This document shows, piece by piece, positions 31,691-42,223 of a DNA stretch of 64,000 nt. The DNA comes from Diphasiastrum complanatum. Lineage: Eukaryota > Streptophyta > Lycopodiopsida > Lycopodiales > Lycopodiaceae. Under the pieces are notes generated by a model. That model saw only the letters and a list, made by a program, of their open reading frames with translations. It did not search any database and was not told where the DNA came from. The number at the start of each line of letters is the position of its first letter. The first letter of the stretch is position 1. Made by a program: the position numbers and the translations under genes. The stretch lies in contig CM055095.1 of NCBI GenBank assembly GCA_029204225.1, positions 23,384,026-23,448,025 on the forward strand. Direction: 5' to 3'.

Positions 31691-32111
31691 GAGTGCTTGA
31701 AATGTTATTGCTTCTCTTAGACCAGCTTTGTTGGCTTCTTAGTGATTTGCTGATGCTCTGATGTCGATTCTCTTTAACTCTTTGGTCTCAGATTTATTTT
31801 TGGGTTTCAAGGAAAAGGACGTCTTGCAAAATCTCAGATATCTTTTTATATTGATAAAAATCCGAGGTTACATAGACGAAATCAGACACATCAGCCAAAA
31901 TAAAACTTGATAGCCAATTCTAAGGCTATTGTTAAAAAACTCTGTAGTTCTTTTATTAGTCAAACTGGGACTCCTTCGGCATGGGCTATATTGTCACACT
32001 TTGATTTAATCAACTTCTCTTAGACACCATACAAGTTATTGCATAAAACTTTAAAAATTAGCTCGATTTTGTGTGCTAAAAAATCGGCTAACACTTTGGC
32101 GACTTTCACTG
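31691..32111. other. Unassigned sequence
   Basis: Holds the third partial end of the tandem unit (31,820-31,890). No supported gene; a short frame reads 'ANTLATFTGDVATPHIMDP' towards the end but cannot be assigned. Confidence 0.5.
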
Positions 32112-32352
32112 GGGATGTGGCCACTCCCCACATAATGGACCCAGCAAAATTTTTCTTATAAGGATCTACGCAGGCTCAGTACACTCCATTGTGTAACTCT
32201 TTGTGAACTTCATAGTAACGTAGTTTAGAACTGGGGATGTGGCCACTCCCCACACAATTGACCCAGCGAAATTCTTCTTATAAGGATCTATGCAGGCTCA
32301 GTACACTCCATTGTGTAACTCGTTGTGAACTTCATAGTAACGTAGTTTAGAG
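32112..32352. repeat. 121-bp tandem duplication
   Basis: Two copies, each from 'ctggggatgtggccactcc' to 'gtaacgtagtttaga'. A handful of substitutions distinguish them. Non-coding as far as can be seen. Confidence 0.85.
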
Positions 32353-32529
32353 GCACTGGTTCATAATTTTCTTATCCATTGGGCATGGAGTCTGGTTCTC
32401 AGCAACAATATCCAAGGCTAGTGATGAGCCCCAGAATCAAATAGTGACAGATCTTCATGGTACCTGCATTACATCCACCCCATGCACCTATGTTGGCTTA
32501 TGATCCCACTCTCATCTGATTTTCTATAT
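32353..32529. other. Unassigned spacer
   Basis: Between the 121-bp duplication and inverted block D; no recognisable feature. Confidence 0.5.
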
Positions 32530-32998
32530 GTTACCTCCATGAATGTGTGATATCAAGAAGAAAAGCAAAAAAATAATTAGCTTAATAAAAAAGAAGACAA
32601 TAAACTTTATACTCAAAGCCTACTACTTGACGTAAGTCATTATAGTGTCACTAATAGGTAAAGCAGTTGCTCTTGCAAATTGAGCTTGTCAAAGATTTGA
32701 AAGTGTTTGAAAATGTTGCAATGCAATATAAATACATAGATACAATGGTGGATGTGATGTAACAATTTGTCCCTACCATTTTACAACAAGCTCTGCAAAT
32801 AAGGACAAAAATTATTATATTATCTATGAAGCAACCATATGTTTTTAAAGCAAAGGGGATTAATTTTTTACCAAACGCATGGTCATTCTAATCTTTCTCC
32901 TTCTCTTGAGCTTTGTGCGATGCAATAGCCCCTTGTGTGATGGAAGAACAATGAAGGAGGTATTGTCGAGAGGGATCACCAATAGCAACATCACCTAG
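32530..32998 (-). repeat. Inverted copy of blocks D and C end
   Basis: Inverted counterpart of 22,090-22,565, including the DVAIGDPSRQYLLHCSS frame on the minus strand. Ends abruptly at 32,998, where block B starts in plus orientation. Confidence 0.8.
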
Positions 32999-33004
32999 AG
33001 TAGT

Positions 33005-33104
33005 AAACCTAAACCAAAACCAACACGCTTAACTTCTGGAATTTCTCACTCAATTATGCATGGATCTGGAATCGCTATGCATGTTTATTCCTTCAATAGT
33101 GAGC

Positions 33105-33182
<78 letters not shown>

Positions 33183-33904
33183 TTCTACGTCTTCAGCAAC
33201 TGCGCTAGAATGATGCTTAATCATGTTGCAGAGTTTTGTCTTATTGGTTAAAAGCGGAATTGGGTATTACCGAAAATATGGTGATGCATCAGACTTCACT
33301 ATGTTAGCTATGAAAGGACAGTTTCTTTATTCTCTTTTTCTAACGCGCGATCAATTTTCACATACAAACATTCAAAGAGGGATAACTATTGATGATCTGT
33401 CATGTAGCAAAATGCCAGAAGAATAGCCGTCTAGGGCAGATTACGCTCATGTGATGGAGAGTCTGGCCGGTTCATCATATATTTTTTACTTCTTCAAAAT
33501 TATTTCAAATATTGGCATACTAACATTTCTAAAGCATTAGCTAAGATATTCCAAGCGTTCTTAGAAAATATCATCCTATGAGAACTTTGGAATAAAAGGT
33601 AGAATTAGTATTAGTTTGAACTCTAAGTTGCATCAAAGTTGCTGGTTGACGGTAAGTTGACTCTCGGCTGCTGTAGAGTATGGAATATTAAAACCTGGTG
33701 CCCCAAACTTCGTCTGGTGTCACCCATAATTGTCCCCACATAGCCTCTGAATCAGATTTAGAGTCAGTGTTCCAGTCTCATTTTGCACTAGGCTAAAGGG
33801 CAAATATGAGTTATATGCGATACCACCTGTGAACGTAGCGCTCGATATTGATAAAGGCACATTGACGGAGAGCGAGGCCCGAGAAACTCGCTAGGAGGAT
33901 GAAT
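33005..33904 (+). repeat. Repeat block B, partial copy, with long (TC)n
   Basis: Plus-strand copy of about 11,755-12,540 (closest in detail to the reverse of 19,140-20,030). Its (TC)n tract (33,108-33,178) is about 70 bp, against about 30 bp at 11,831. Ends at 33,904 in 'aggatgaatt', where copia sequence begins. Confidence 0.8.
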
Positions 33905-34391
33905 TTTGTGGAGATGTGGTCTTTCAAGAGTGGAAGATTTGTAAACTTGAAGAAGCACCTTTGGATAAACACCTTATTCAATTCATTGATGTTTTGGAGT
34001 CAAGTCAAGTGGAGGATCAAGCTCAAGACCCGAGGACTCCAAGAAGAATCTTGAGTATCAAGATGGAGCCATCAAGGCTCAATCATATGGATCAAGCAAG
34101 GCAAATTGTCTTTGCCAACATTGTTTATGCACTTAATATTTTAATTGATGTATCTTCAAGTGCACAGAATGCCTCGGAATCCATGGCTTGGCATGATGTT
34201 TAGTTTTGAAGTGTGCTACATGTTTATGGAACATCTTGTAAGGGATCCTCTAAGAGGTGGTGAAAGATCCTTCATGGACATCATTCTCTATTGGAGTCTC
34301 AAAAGTTCCTTGTTTGTAGCTGGATTTTTTAGACACTTCTAAAAGCATTCATTCATCTAGCAAGAGAGTTGTAGATAGATCAAGCTAAATT
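33905..34391 (+). pseudogene. Ty1/copia remnant: integrase/RT linker to 3' end
   Basis: 'GDVVFQEWK' resembles the copia 'SRDVVFxE' box after integrase, and 'DPRTPRRILS...PSRL' resembles the following RRSxRxxxPSR linker. Downstream frames lead to 'LEEEC' just before a polypurine tract. The RT and most of RNase H are missing. The left side is cut against block B at 33,904. Confidence 0.5.
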
Positions 34392-35240
34392 AGAGGAGGA
34401 GTGTGAAGAATTGCCAAAAATTGGCACATCTAGCTTGATCAAAAACCATGTAGAATAGTGTAAATTGTGTACACAAGTGGGTCCCGCAGATGTGAGGCCA
34501 TGATGCCACATGGGAAACCCATCCTAATGTAGGTTAGGTCAATTCAAGAGAGTTGGTCATGTCTATTTGGTGGTCATCCCTACTTTATAGGACCTACACC
34601 TAAGTTTAAGGTGAAAATTTGACCAACTAGCTACCTACCAAGCATAACTCTAGGATCTAGGCTAGGGTTTCATTTTAGGGCAAGGAGGGTGAGTTAACTT
34701 CCTTATTACATGCTGGAAATCCACCTAACTTTAAGAAGGAAGTCGAATCTGCTATGTATTCCAAGCTCCCATAGTGAGAAGATAGAAAAATTTTGGAGCT
34801 CATTGGCAATCTCAAGCTAGTTCACTATGTACATTGAGTTTTTGTGATCCAAATGAAACCAAATCAATTTCTACTTGTTTCTCAGGTTGAAGGCCGTACT
34901 ACAGCCTATATTACACATGTGTGGGCTCGGATTTCAATGTTGATCAATGCTTTTGATTGTGAATGCTTGTTGTTTGTCAAATTGCCAATCTAGATCAACT
35001 TTTTTGTGTCTAGTTTTTTGATAGATTGTTAAGCAAGCATCCAATCACTCCTTTGAATCTTTTGTAGATCCATTTATGGTCCTAAAGTACAGTACTTTCA
35101 CAGATTTCACAATTTTATGTGTTGATTTTCTAGTTAGAAGTGCTAAAAGAGATTTGAGAGGTTCCATATCTTTGTGATTTCTTCTTGAGTTCATTTTTTG
35201 ACATTCAAGAGAGTGCTTTGTGCATTGGAACAGGTTGAAA
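34392..35240 (+). mobile_element. Putative LTR after polypurine tract
   Basis: A polypurine tract, agaggaggag (34,392-34,401), is followed at once by TGTGAAGAATTGCC, the usual LTR start. The far end is not certain; 'tttgtgca' followed by 'ttggaacagg' near 35,220 could be the CA end and a decayed primer-binding site, because a gag frame starts at 35,263. No second matching LTR was found. Confidence 0.45.
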
Positions 35241-35262
35241 GAGAAGATCAGGTCACTTCAAC

Positions 35263-35650
35263 ATGGCTACAATGGAGGCTTTATGTTGGAAGGCAATGAT
35301 AGGCTTACATCAAGTAATTATTCATTGTGGAAAGTGAGGGGATGAAATCACTTCTTGAGATGAATGATGTTTTGGATATTGTTGTAGGGTTGGAGGAGAG
35401 ACCATCAACTCAACAAGATCAAATGAGGTATGATAAGAGGGCCAAAAGGGCTCTACACATGATAAAGATGAATGTTGCCAATGAGCTTCTCAAGGAAGTT
35501 GGTAAGTTCACATCATCTTTGGAGGCTTGGGAAGCTTTCAAGAAGCTTTATGAATCCAAGTCTACATCAAGAGTGCTTACTCTTAGTAGGCAAATCTTTC
35601 AAAGCTTTCAAAAGAAGGAAGAGATCTGGAAAACAAAGCTTGTTCAATGA
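35263..35650 (+). pseudogene. Ty1/copia gag fragment
   Basis: Frames combine to 'MLEGNDRLTSSNYSLWK', 'MKSLLEMNDVLDIVVGLEE', 'KRALHMIKMNVANELLKEV' and 'EAWEAFKKLYESKSTSRVL', the helical copia Gag (UBN2/Retrotran_gag_2 type) layout: LxGxNYxxWKxRMxxLL...W..L...Y. Two frameshifts lie near 35,280 and 35,337. The zinc knuckle is not found downstream. No signal of an intact element. Confidence 0.75.
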
Positions 35651-36424
35651 CTTTGATGTTCAAGAGGAAGATCAAGAGGTTGGTCTCAAAGGGCTTCAAT
35701 AACACAAAAGGAAAGGTGGCAACTTGGAGCTAGTCAAGAGTATCAAAAGAAGGTAATTTGGCAAAGATGTTATGGATCTATTTTTGCAGGAGTCTTTAAA
35801 CTCAAGTAAGCTCAAAGGATCAGAAAGGAATTGTTCAAGTTTGCTTTACTTGTTCTATCTCATGGTTGAGCTATTTCATGTGGATGTGTGCAAATTGTCA
35901 AGACAAACTAGTACATTGTCTTGCAATATCGTATTGTTGGAGTTGTACTAGCATTCTTGGCTAGTTTTGCTGATGGAAATGAAGCTAATGGAGGTTCATT
36001 TTGTCACTCATTCATGGCCAAGTCATCAAGTGTTGATGATATTGTGTGGAAAGATGGAGATGGAGGCTCATTCATGGAGTTTTATGGTGGAGACATATCA
36101 ACTTAAGAACAAAGTTGGAGGAGACAAGCAAGCAAATGGTCATCACTCACATTTATTGTTTGGTTGCTATAATTTTCTAGAGAGTTCAAAGTTTGAAACA
36201 TGGAGGAATATTTCATTCACATTCTATTTGGTTCTTCATATTCTAGTTATATCTTGATGTGTAAAATTGATGTAAGAAATAGTGAAGCATCCAATTTGGA
36301 CACTATTTTCTATATCAATTATGAGAGATACTTTAGAACATTAGAAAGGAGATCTATACTTAGGATGGAGAACATTCTATTGTGGGATCAAAGTAGTATG
36401 GTTAAAACTATGCCAAAACTAGCT
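35651..36424 (+). mobile_element. Decayed retroelement interior
   Basis: Between the gag fragment and the next polypurine tract. ORFs of 60-96 codons overlap in different frames without recognisable domains. Probably the remaining 3' internal part of a copia element. Confidence 0.35.
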
Positions 36425-37200
36425 GAAGAGGGAGTGTGGTAGATTTCAACAAGTTTAGTCATATTTTGGTAAATTGTCAATATAAGGACAAAACTCATTT
36501 TAGACTTGGAAATAAACTTTTTAAAGTTATATTAGTTTAAAATACTTTCAATAAACGCTTTTTGAAAGTGTGGAAAAGTTGGTAGTCGAGTTTGAGAGAG
36601 ATTCAAATTTGTCTCCTCCTTGATCTTGACTTCACAAGGATATTGAATTCACCTAATCTAAACCAAAAGGAATCAAATGCACATAAATGCCTCTTCAAAT
36701 AATTCCTACAAGATCAGGTTGAATCATAATGCAATAATCAATCCAAGCCATCTCACAAATCAAGCAAAAATTGAACACAATCTTGACTAGAATTGCATTC
36801 ACTTGAGAGCACTTGTCAAAATCTTTGGGATGACAACAAACTTGATATTCTAAGATCTCAATAAGTCTAAGAGAAACCTATAACAGTACCAAAGATAAGG
36901 ATTTACCTTCCTTTTGATTGATTGAAAACAACTCCTTGTGATTGACTCCACAAATCGAGTAGCATCAATATGAAGAAAGTGCAAAATACTTGCTATTTTG
37001 ATCAAATTGATAAGAGATGATCACAACTCGGATTTTGAAGCTAAAAAGCCTGTAAATAAAAAAACCATTATATCTCTCTTCACTCAAATTGATCAAGGAT
37101 TGAAGGTACTAATGATAGATTATGTCTAGATAGCAATCAATACTCGAATTGCATCAAAATATATGATTCTGGCATGAAATGAAGCTCATTTATTGGAATG
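36425..37200 (+). mobile_element. Polypurine tract and putative LTR start
   Basis: GAAGAGGGAG (36,425-36,434) followed by TGTGGTAGATTTC fits a copia PPT/3' LTR edge; the same PPT form is seen at 46,593. The LTR sequence is not like the one at 34,402. The right end is not defined. The part near 37,100-37,200 may be the leader of the minus-strand element whose primer-binding site is at 37,201. Confidence 0.4.
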
Positions 37201-37885
37201 GATCTGATACCATGTGAAAAATGCAGCAAAATAAACCCATTTGATCCTAGAAATGATGGAGAAAGCACCTACTTAAGATCCAAACAAGATCTAGAAGCTA
37301 GATTACTAATCAATGCATTGATTCCTAGCTTATCTTGGCTTGAACTCCATGAATTAGCTCCAAAACTCTTCGCACATGTGAATCTATGGCCTGCTGCTGC
37401 CTATGTACTATACCTTCAACTCCAAACTCATTAAATGGTCATAAAAAATCATATGCCAATGGCATTTATCAATCAAATCATAGACTCAAACTAGTCAAGA
37501 AGGAAAATCTCGATTTTGCTCATCATTAGATGGAAATCCCATCACATCTTTATATATGTAGAGCTCGGATCTGAGCATATAAGGACTTGTATGTATTCAT
37601 CACAACCTAACCCTTACATATAACCTAAAGATCCACTTGATCCACCCTATTTAGGATCAATTTCTCGAGATCCAAAAACAATGAAAATTTTGCTATTTTA
37701 AGCTCCTATTTTTTCTATACCCTATCTATGGACTCTTTGGCCACATTCCAAAGGTACCACTCCAAAGCTAGGTTAATGATTTGACTTAGAATAAGGTATC
37801 CTATGCTTTTGGCACATGTGACATCCCACATCATGGCCTCAAAGTCATTTAAAAGTGGAATTTATGCAAACTAGCTTGTAGAAAT
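37201..37885 (-). mobile_element. Minus-strand LTR with tRNA-iMet-type PBS
   Basis: The minus strand reads TTTTTCACA then TGGTATCAGATC (37,212-37,201), one mismatch from the tRNA-iMet primer-binding site TGGTATCAGAGC. The LTR would therefore run from 37,213 to about 37,885, where a gypsy integrase frame begins abruptly. This suggests insertion of, or a junction with, a copia element inside the gypsy element. The LTR outer edge was not resolved. Confidence 0.55.
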
Positions 37886-38450
37886 TTAAGTGACTGAGCC
37901 ATTAGGAATTTTGTGCAAGATTCGGAACAAGATAACAGAAACACATTCTTTTGATTGGGATCAAAAACTTCCATCAATCTCATGGGCATACCGTACTGCC
38001 GAAAATATTACAACAACCAAGCAGACTCCATGTTATTCAATGAGGAACAGATGGATGAGAACGATAGCCTCCACAAGCGAATGATAGATTTAACATAGTT
38101 GGAGGAGGATCACCGATTAGCCTTAATCGAAACTGAAAGGGTGTGGAATAAAAGAAATAAAATTTTTGATCAATCCATTAAAATTAAACATGGGGACTAT
38201 GTGCTTCTATGTAATAATAGACACATGATGTTTTCAGAAAGACTACACACTAGATGAATGGGACCTTATAAGGTCATAGAAGTTTTTAATAACGGATCTT
38301 TACAGTTAGCTGATCTCGAGGGACATTTGCTTGATACTAGAGTAAATGGGTGGCTTTTGCAAAGAATGCGACACTATTCATTTTCAATGTTTCATATGTT
38401 CCATGTACCAGTTCCAGTTCTCACGAATTGCAAAAAATGCCGATACCATC
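37886..38450 (+). pseudogene. Ty3/gypsy integrase C-terminal fragment
   Basis: Reads 'LCKIRNKITETHSFDWDQK', 'LPSISWAYRTAEN' (cf. LPxALWAYRTxxx), then after a frameshift 'RLALIETERVWNKRNKIFD', 'IKHGDYVLLCNNRHMMFSE', 'RLHTR' stop 'MGPYKVIEVFNNGSLQL', 'LEGHLLDTRVNGWLLQRM'. This is the gypsy integrase end with the GPY/F-type module (GPYKV) that usually precedes the 3' region. One frameshift and an Arg-stop (W changed to TGA) break it. The catalytic core lies outside, cut at 37,885. Confidence 0.85.
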
Positions 38451-39165
38451 TGTTTTGATTTCTTTTTCCAAAGCTTTCCATTTCATATTTCCCAAAAAAT
38501 GTGACAATGGAAACCGTTGTATTTTCCAGGGTTCGCCATTTCTGGAAAATTGCGACACTCTTCGGAAATTGTTTACATGCAATTTTGCCACAAATATTTT
38601 ATGCAAAAAACCCAACACTTTTTGTTATTGAGTGTTAAGTTGGTTTGTTTTTGCAATGTATCGCAATTTTCGCATTCATTTGACATTTTTCATTTTTTCC
38701 AAAAATGCCGACACTTGTTTGAGCACTTCCATTTTGCTTATTTTGCACATGTGAAAAGTTGCGACACCTAAAAGGTCGCATTTGAATACTACAAAAAAGT
38801 CGACAAATGTGCGAAAATCAATAAGTTCGATTGTTTTCACCAGACTGTGTAAATTTTTTTTTTTCGTAGTTCGAAACTCAAGTCTCCGAGTTCGACTTTT
38901 GCGAATTTTGCAAAACACTTATTGTATTTTGTTTTATTTGATTTTTTAGTTCACTTTATACCTTTAAGGAATGAAGGTCCTTTTCAATTTAATGCACCGT
39001 CATATCATTAAGAACTTTTGCTAATTTGTTCTTTTTTCGTGTTCATTTTTTTCTTTTTTTCTTACTTTTACTAATGCCTTCGCTGTGATCAAACGCCTTC
39101 GTTACTATCACGCATGCTGAAGCTTTCATTTCTTAGTTATCACACATTGATTTGAAGCTCTTCCA
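38451..39165. other. Non-coding region downstream of gypsy integrase
   Basis: AT-rich, with scattered 'gcgaca' and 'gcgaattttgc' words. It probably belongs to the 3' internal or untranslated part of the gypsy element. Short ORFs on both strands are not supported. Confidence 0.45.
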
Positions 39166-39743
39166 ATGGCTACAGACAATACCACTACCTTCACAACGCA
39201 CCCGAAACCTATACTGCCGATGTTGCATCCTTTAGAAACCAGAGCCATAATAGAAAGCCTTTTGCAATTTGATCCATCCGTGATCCTTTCAGAAGTGTGC
39301 CATGAGTTAGTTCACAATCTAGATGAGACTGAAGATGGCCACATATGTAACATAGTCCGAAACACACCAATAGTTATTACATAAAATTTCTAGTGCCAAG
39401 CCTTAGGCTCACCGGTAGATGGTAGAATCCCCATCACCTAGGCAGACTATATCACGTGAAGTGGATCATCCAAACTCGAAATGATGTCGAAATGATGGGA
39501 GAACAAAGTACAAATGAAAATGATGAGATTCCTACGATCGTACAAGACCAAATTGTGGGTAATATGAGGCCCCCACGTTTGGATGAGATAGAATCAGTAG
39601 AAGAGGAGATTGAATATGAGGGTAACTCACATCACGAAAGAGACATGATCGGAAATTTACGATTATACCTAGACCTAGATTCAGCTGAGTGTCAAGACTT
39701 GTGTGATGACGAAAATGATGTAAATGATGAGAATGATCTATGA
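39166..39743 (+). CDS. Hypothetical two-part ORF after gypsy integrase
   Basis: The first part (39,166-39,384), in good start context (ccaATGGCT), reads MATDNTTTFTTHPKPIL, 'LETRAIIESLLQFDPSVIL', 'VCHELVHNLDETEDGH'. The second (39,456-39,743) is acidic: 'MMGEQSTNENDEIPTIVQD', 'EIESVEEEIEYEGN', then 'IGNLRLYLDLDSAECQD' and an Asp/Asn tail. They could be two exons or one frame-shifted gene of the gypsy element. The LYLDLDS motif recurs as decayed peptides in every block A copy. Function unknown. Confidence 0.4.
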
Positions 39744-40063
39744 TTATCTATCATTCTTTTTTCTCTTTTTTTTTTTTCCCTCTCTCTCTCACACACACAT
39801 TATAAATTTAACAATCTATTACTATCCAACGCTATCTATATCTATTTGTCTATTAACTTAAATTCTAGATCAATGCAAATTTCAAAACACATACACATCC
39901 TCTCAAACACACATACATTATCTTCTAACAATCTATTAATAACAATATTTCTAATCTTATATCAAACACTATTTATTTATCTATCACTCTTAAATACCCT
40001 AAACTAATGCATAATACAAAACACACACACACACACACACACACATGTACACACACAAACATT

Positions 40064-40132
<69 letters not shown>

Positions 40133-40382
40133 ACATCTTAAATTTTAAATCAATGCAAAATGTCAAACACACACACACACACACACAATCTATTCATCTA
40201 CTACCCTAAATCTTAATCAAATCACACACACACACCCTCTCTTTCTTCATTATCTTAAATTCAAAATGCAAGCCACAATACATACACACTTCTTCCCTTC
40301 TCTCTCTTTTCTCTCTCTCTCTTTCTATCTCTCTTAAATCTTAAATCAATATAGAATGATTAACATGTTGACAAAAAAAATA

Positions 40383-40475
<93 letters not shown>

Positions 40476-40669
40476 ATCTATCATTCTTAGTCCTAAATAA
40501 ATAAAAATCTAACAATCTATTAATTACTACCATAGATTATGTATTTATCTATAATCCTACATTCTACACCATTGCAAAATGTTAAACATTATCTCAAATA
40601 ATTCTAACAATCTATTATAAACACTATAAAAAATTAATCTATTATAAACACTATCACAATCTATTATAG

Positions 40670-40719
<50 letters not shown>

Positions 40720-40970
40720 TTTATTTAAAAAAAAAGGACTCCAAAATCTTTCAATATCTTCAACCATACATGTACACTTCACCTCTGCTCTCTCTTTCTC
40801 TCTCACAAATTACAAATTTAATAATCCTAAATCTATTATCCTAAATAATTCTAATAATCTATTACAAGACCATTCAAAACCATTTTAAATCAATGCAAAA
40901 ATGTAAAAACACACACACACACACACTCTCTCTCTCCATCTCTTTTCATCTTTCACACTATCTATCTCCT
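39744..40970. repeat. Microsatellite cluster
   Basis: (AC)n at about 40,019-40,047; (TC)n 40,067-40,087 directly followed by (TA)n to 40,129; (AC)n about 40,168-40,187; (TC)n 40,384-40,460 then (TTTC)n; (TC)n 40,674-40,713; (AC)n about 40,910-40,926. Intervening sequence is AT-rich ('caatctattataaacac'). Non-coding; positionally equivalent to 1-760. Confidence 0.85.
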
Positions 40971-41130
40971 CTTAAAACAAACAAACAAACATCAACCTCA
41001 AACAAACAAACAAAAAGCAAAACAAACAAAAGTCAAGCACCAACCTCAAACAATGATCTTCAAGCACCTTCAAGCACTGATCTTCAAGCCCTCAAGTACT
41101 GATCGCCCTCAATCGCTCCAAAGATGCTCA
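40971..41130 (+). repeat. (AAAC)n and 'CTTCAAGCAC' repeats
   Basis: AAAC-rich microsatellite followed by several short direct repeats of 'atcttcaagca' and 'cctcaa'. Non-coding. Confidence 0.65.
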
Positions 41131-41149
41131 AATCTACAAAAGACAAAGT

Positions 41150-41560
41150 GAAAGAGAAGGTGCTGGATCGCGCGAATTGGAAGATTGAAACAGATGTTGG
41201 AATTCGACGGCCTTCAAACACGTCGGAATCCGATGTCTGTGGCCCGGACAAATGTGCCAGATGCCATGGACAGGCTTTCTGGCTTGCCGACGTGGACGTC
41301 GGATTACACGTATTTGTTTTTTTTAAATCTGTGACAGGTCATATCCACGTCTACAAGTCGGAATCCGACATGTCGAACTCCGACGTGCCTTTGAAAACTT
41401 GGTTGCCGCCCATATTTCTCAATCGTCGGACTCTGATATTTGGATTTTTTACTGGGACGTCGGACCTTGACGTGTTGGATTGCGATGAATTATGAAATTT
41501 TTGAGCATACGTCGGACGCAAACATCGAAATTTGTGCGATATGTTATTGTGATTACAAAG
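41150..41560. repeat. GTCGGA/TCCGAC palindrome repeat
   Basis: GC-richer stretch with repeated inverted words: 'gtcggaatccgatg' (41,222), 'gacgtggacgtcgga' (41,289), 'gtcggaatccgacatgtcg' (41,359), 'cgtcggac' (41,425, 41,458, 41,511). This style is known from subterminal regions of some plant CACTA elements, but no CACTA end is visible. Related pieces are 9,106-9,250 and, more diverged, 838-1,040. A 123-codon frame across it is probably fortuitous. Confidence 0.65.
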
Positions 41561-41615
41561 CCCTATTATACATACAACTACCCAAACTTCACATCCTTTA
41601 TCTCCTATGGACTTC

Positions 41616-42060
41616 TATCAACTAGACAATTGTACATTCATGGAGTTATACCAAATATAAATATGAAGCCTTATCCCTAATAGTTCCGTCTGCTGAAATG
41701 GCTGAAATATTGTTTGAAGCTAGTTGGTATATTCATGTTGAAAATAATACATTGATTGATGCACCACTTGACCCATTTGGAAATAAACGAGTAAGAGGTT
41801 ATCTAAACATGCTTGCATTGAAAGAAGATTATCTCAAGATCAATGACTACTTCCTTGCTATAGTTGGCAAGACAGTCGAACAAGTCATGAAGAAAGAGCC
41901 AGAGCAAAAGCAATCTTCCTCAGAAAACCAGCAAGCAGAAAAGGAGCTAGGTGGAATTGAGTCAGTGCTCGCGAGCTGCTTCACAAGTGAGGAGGGGGAT
42001 ATGTGGAGGCCTATATTTCCACCTGATCCTTGTATTTTTCATATAATGTTGAATTTTTGA
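41616..42060 (+). CDS. Exon-like ORF, unidentified
   Basis: ATG at 41,698 (gaaATGGCT), 120 codons. The same frame is open upstream to an acceptor-like 'tctatcaactag' at about 41,617, with protein-like residues 'WSYTKYKYEALSLIVPSAE' before the ATG, so it may be a last exon. Further: 'FEASWYIHVENNTLIDAPL', 'YLNMLALKEDYLKINDYFL', 'IVGKTVEQVMKKEPEQK', 'VLASCFTSEEGDMWRP'. Gln/Glu/Ser-rich middle. No domain recognised. It lies just before unit R starts; the L side has no counterpart. Confidence 0.4.
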
Positions 42061-42223
42061 ATTTTTGCACATGTAAATATGCGATAGAGCCTAAATACAT
42101 GCAAAGGCCTATTGCAAGTTTCAGAGCGACATGTAGTTGTTCCCAACCGATACCCTAACGGTTGGTGAGCGATGCTCTAGCATGGTGTATGCCTCTATAA
42201 GAGTGACATCGGCATAGTTAAGA
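42061..42223. other. Spacer before unit R
   Basis: Downstream of the ORF. No feature apart from being the boundary after which near-identity with 1,397 onward begins. Confidence 0.5.

Noticed and set aside
41124..41495. 123-aa ORF over the GTCGGA repeat
   Set aside because: Composition follows the palindromic repeat; no counterpart frame in the 9,106 copy.
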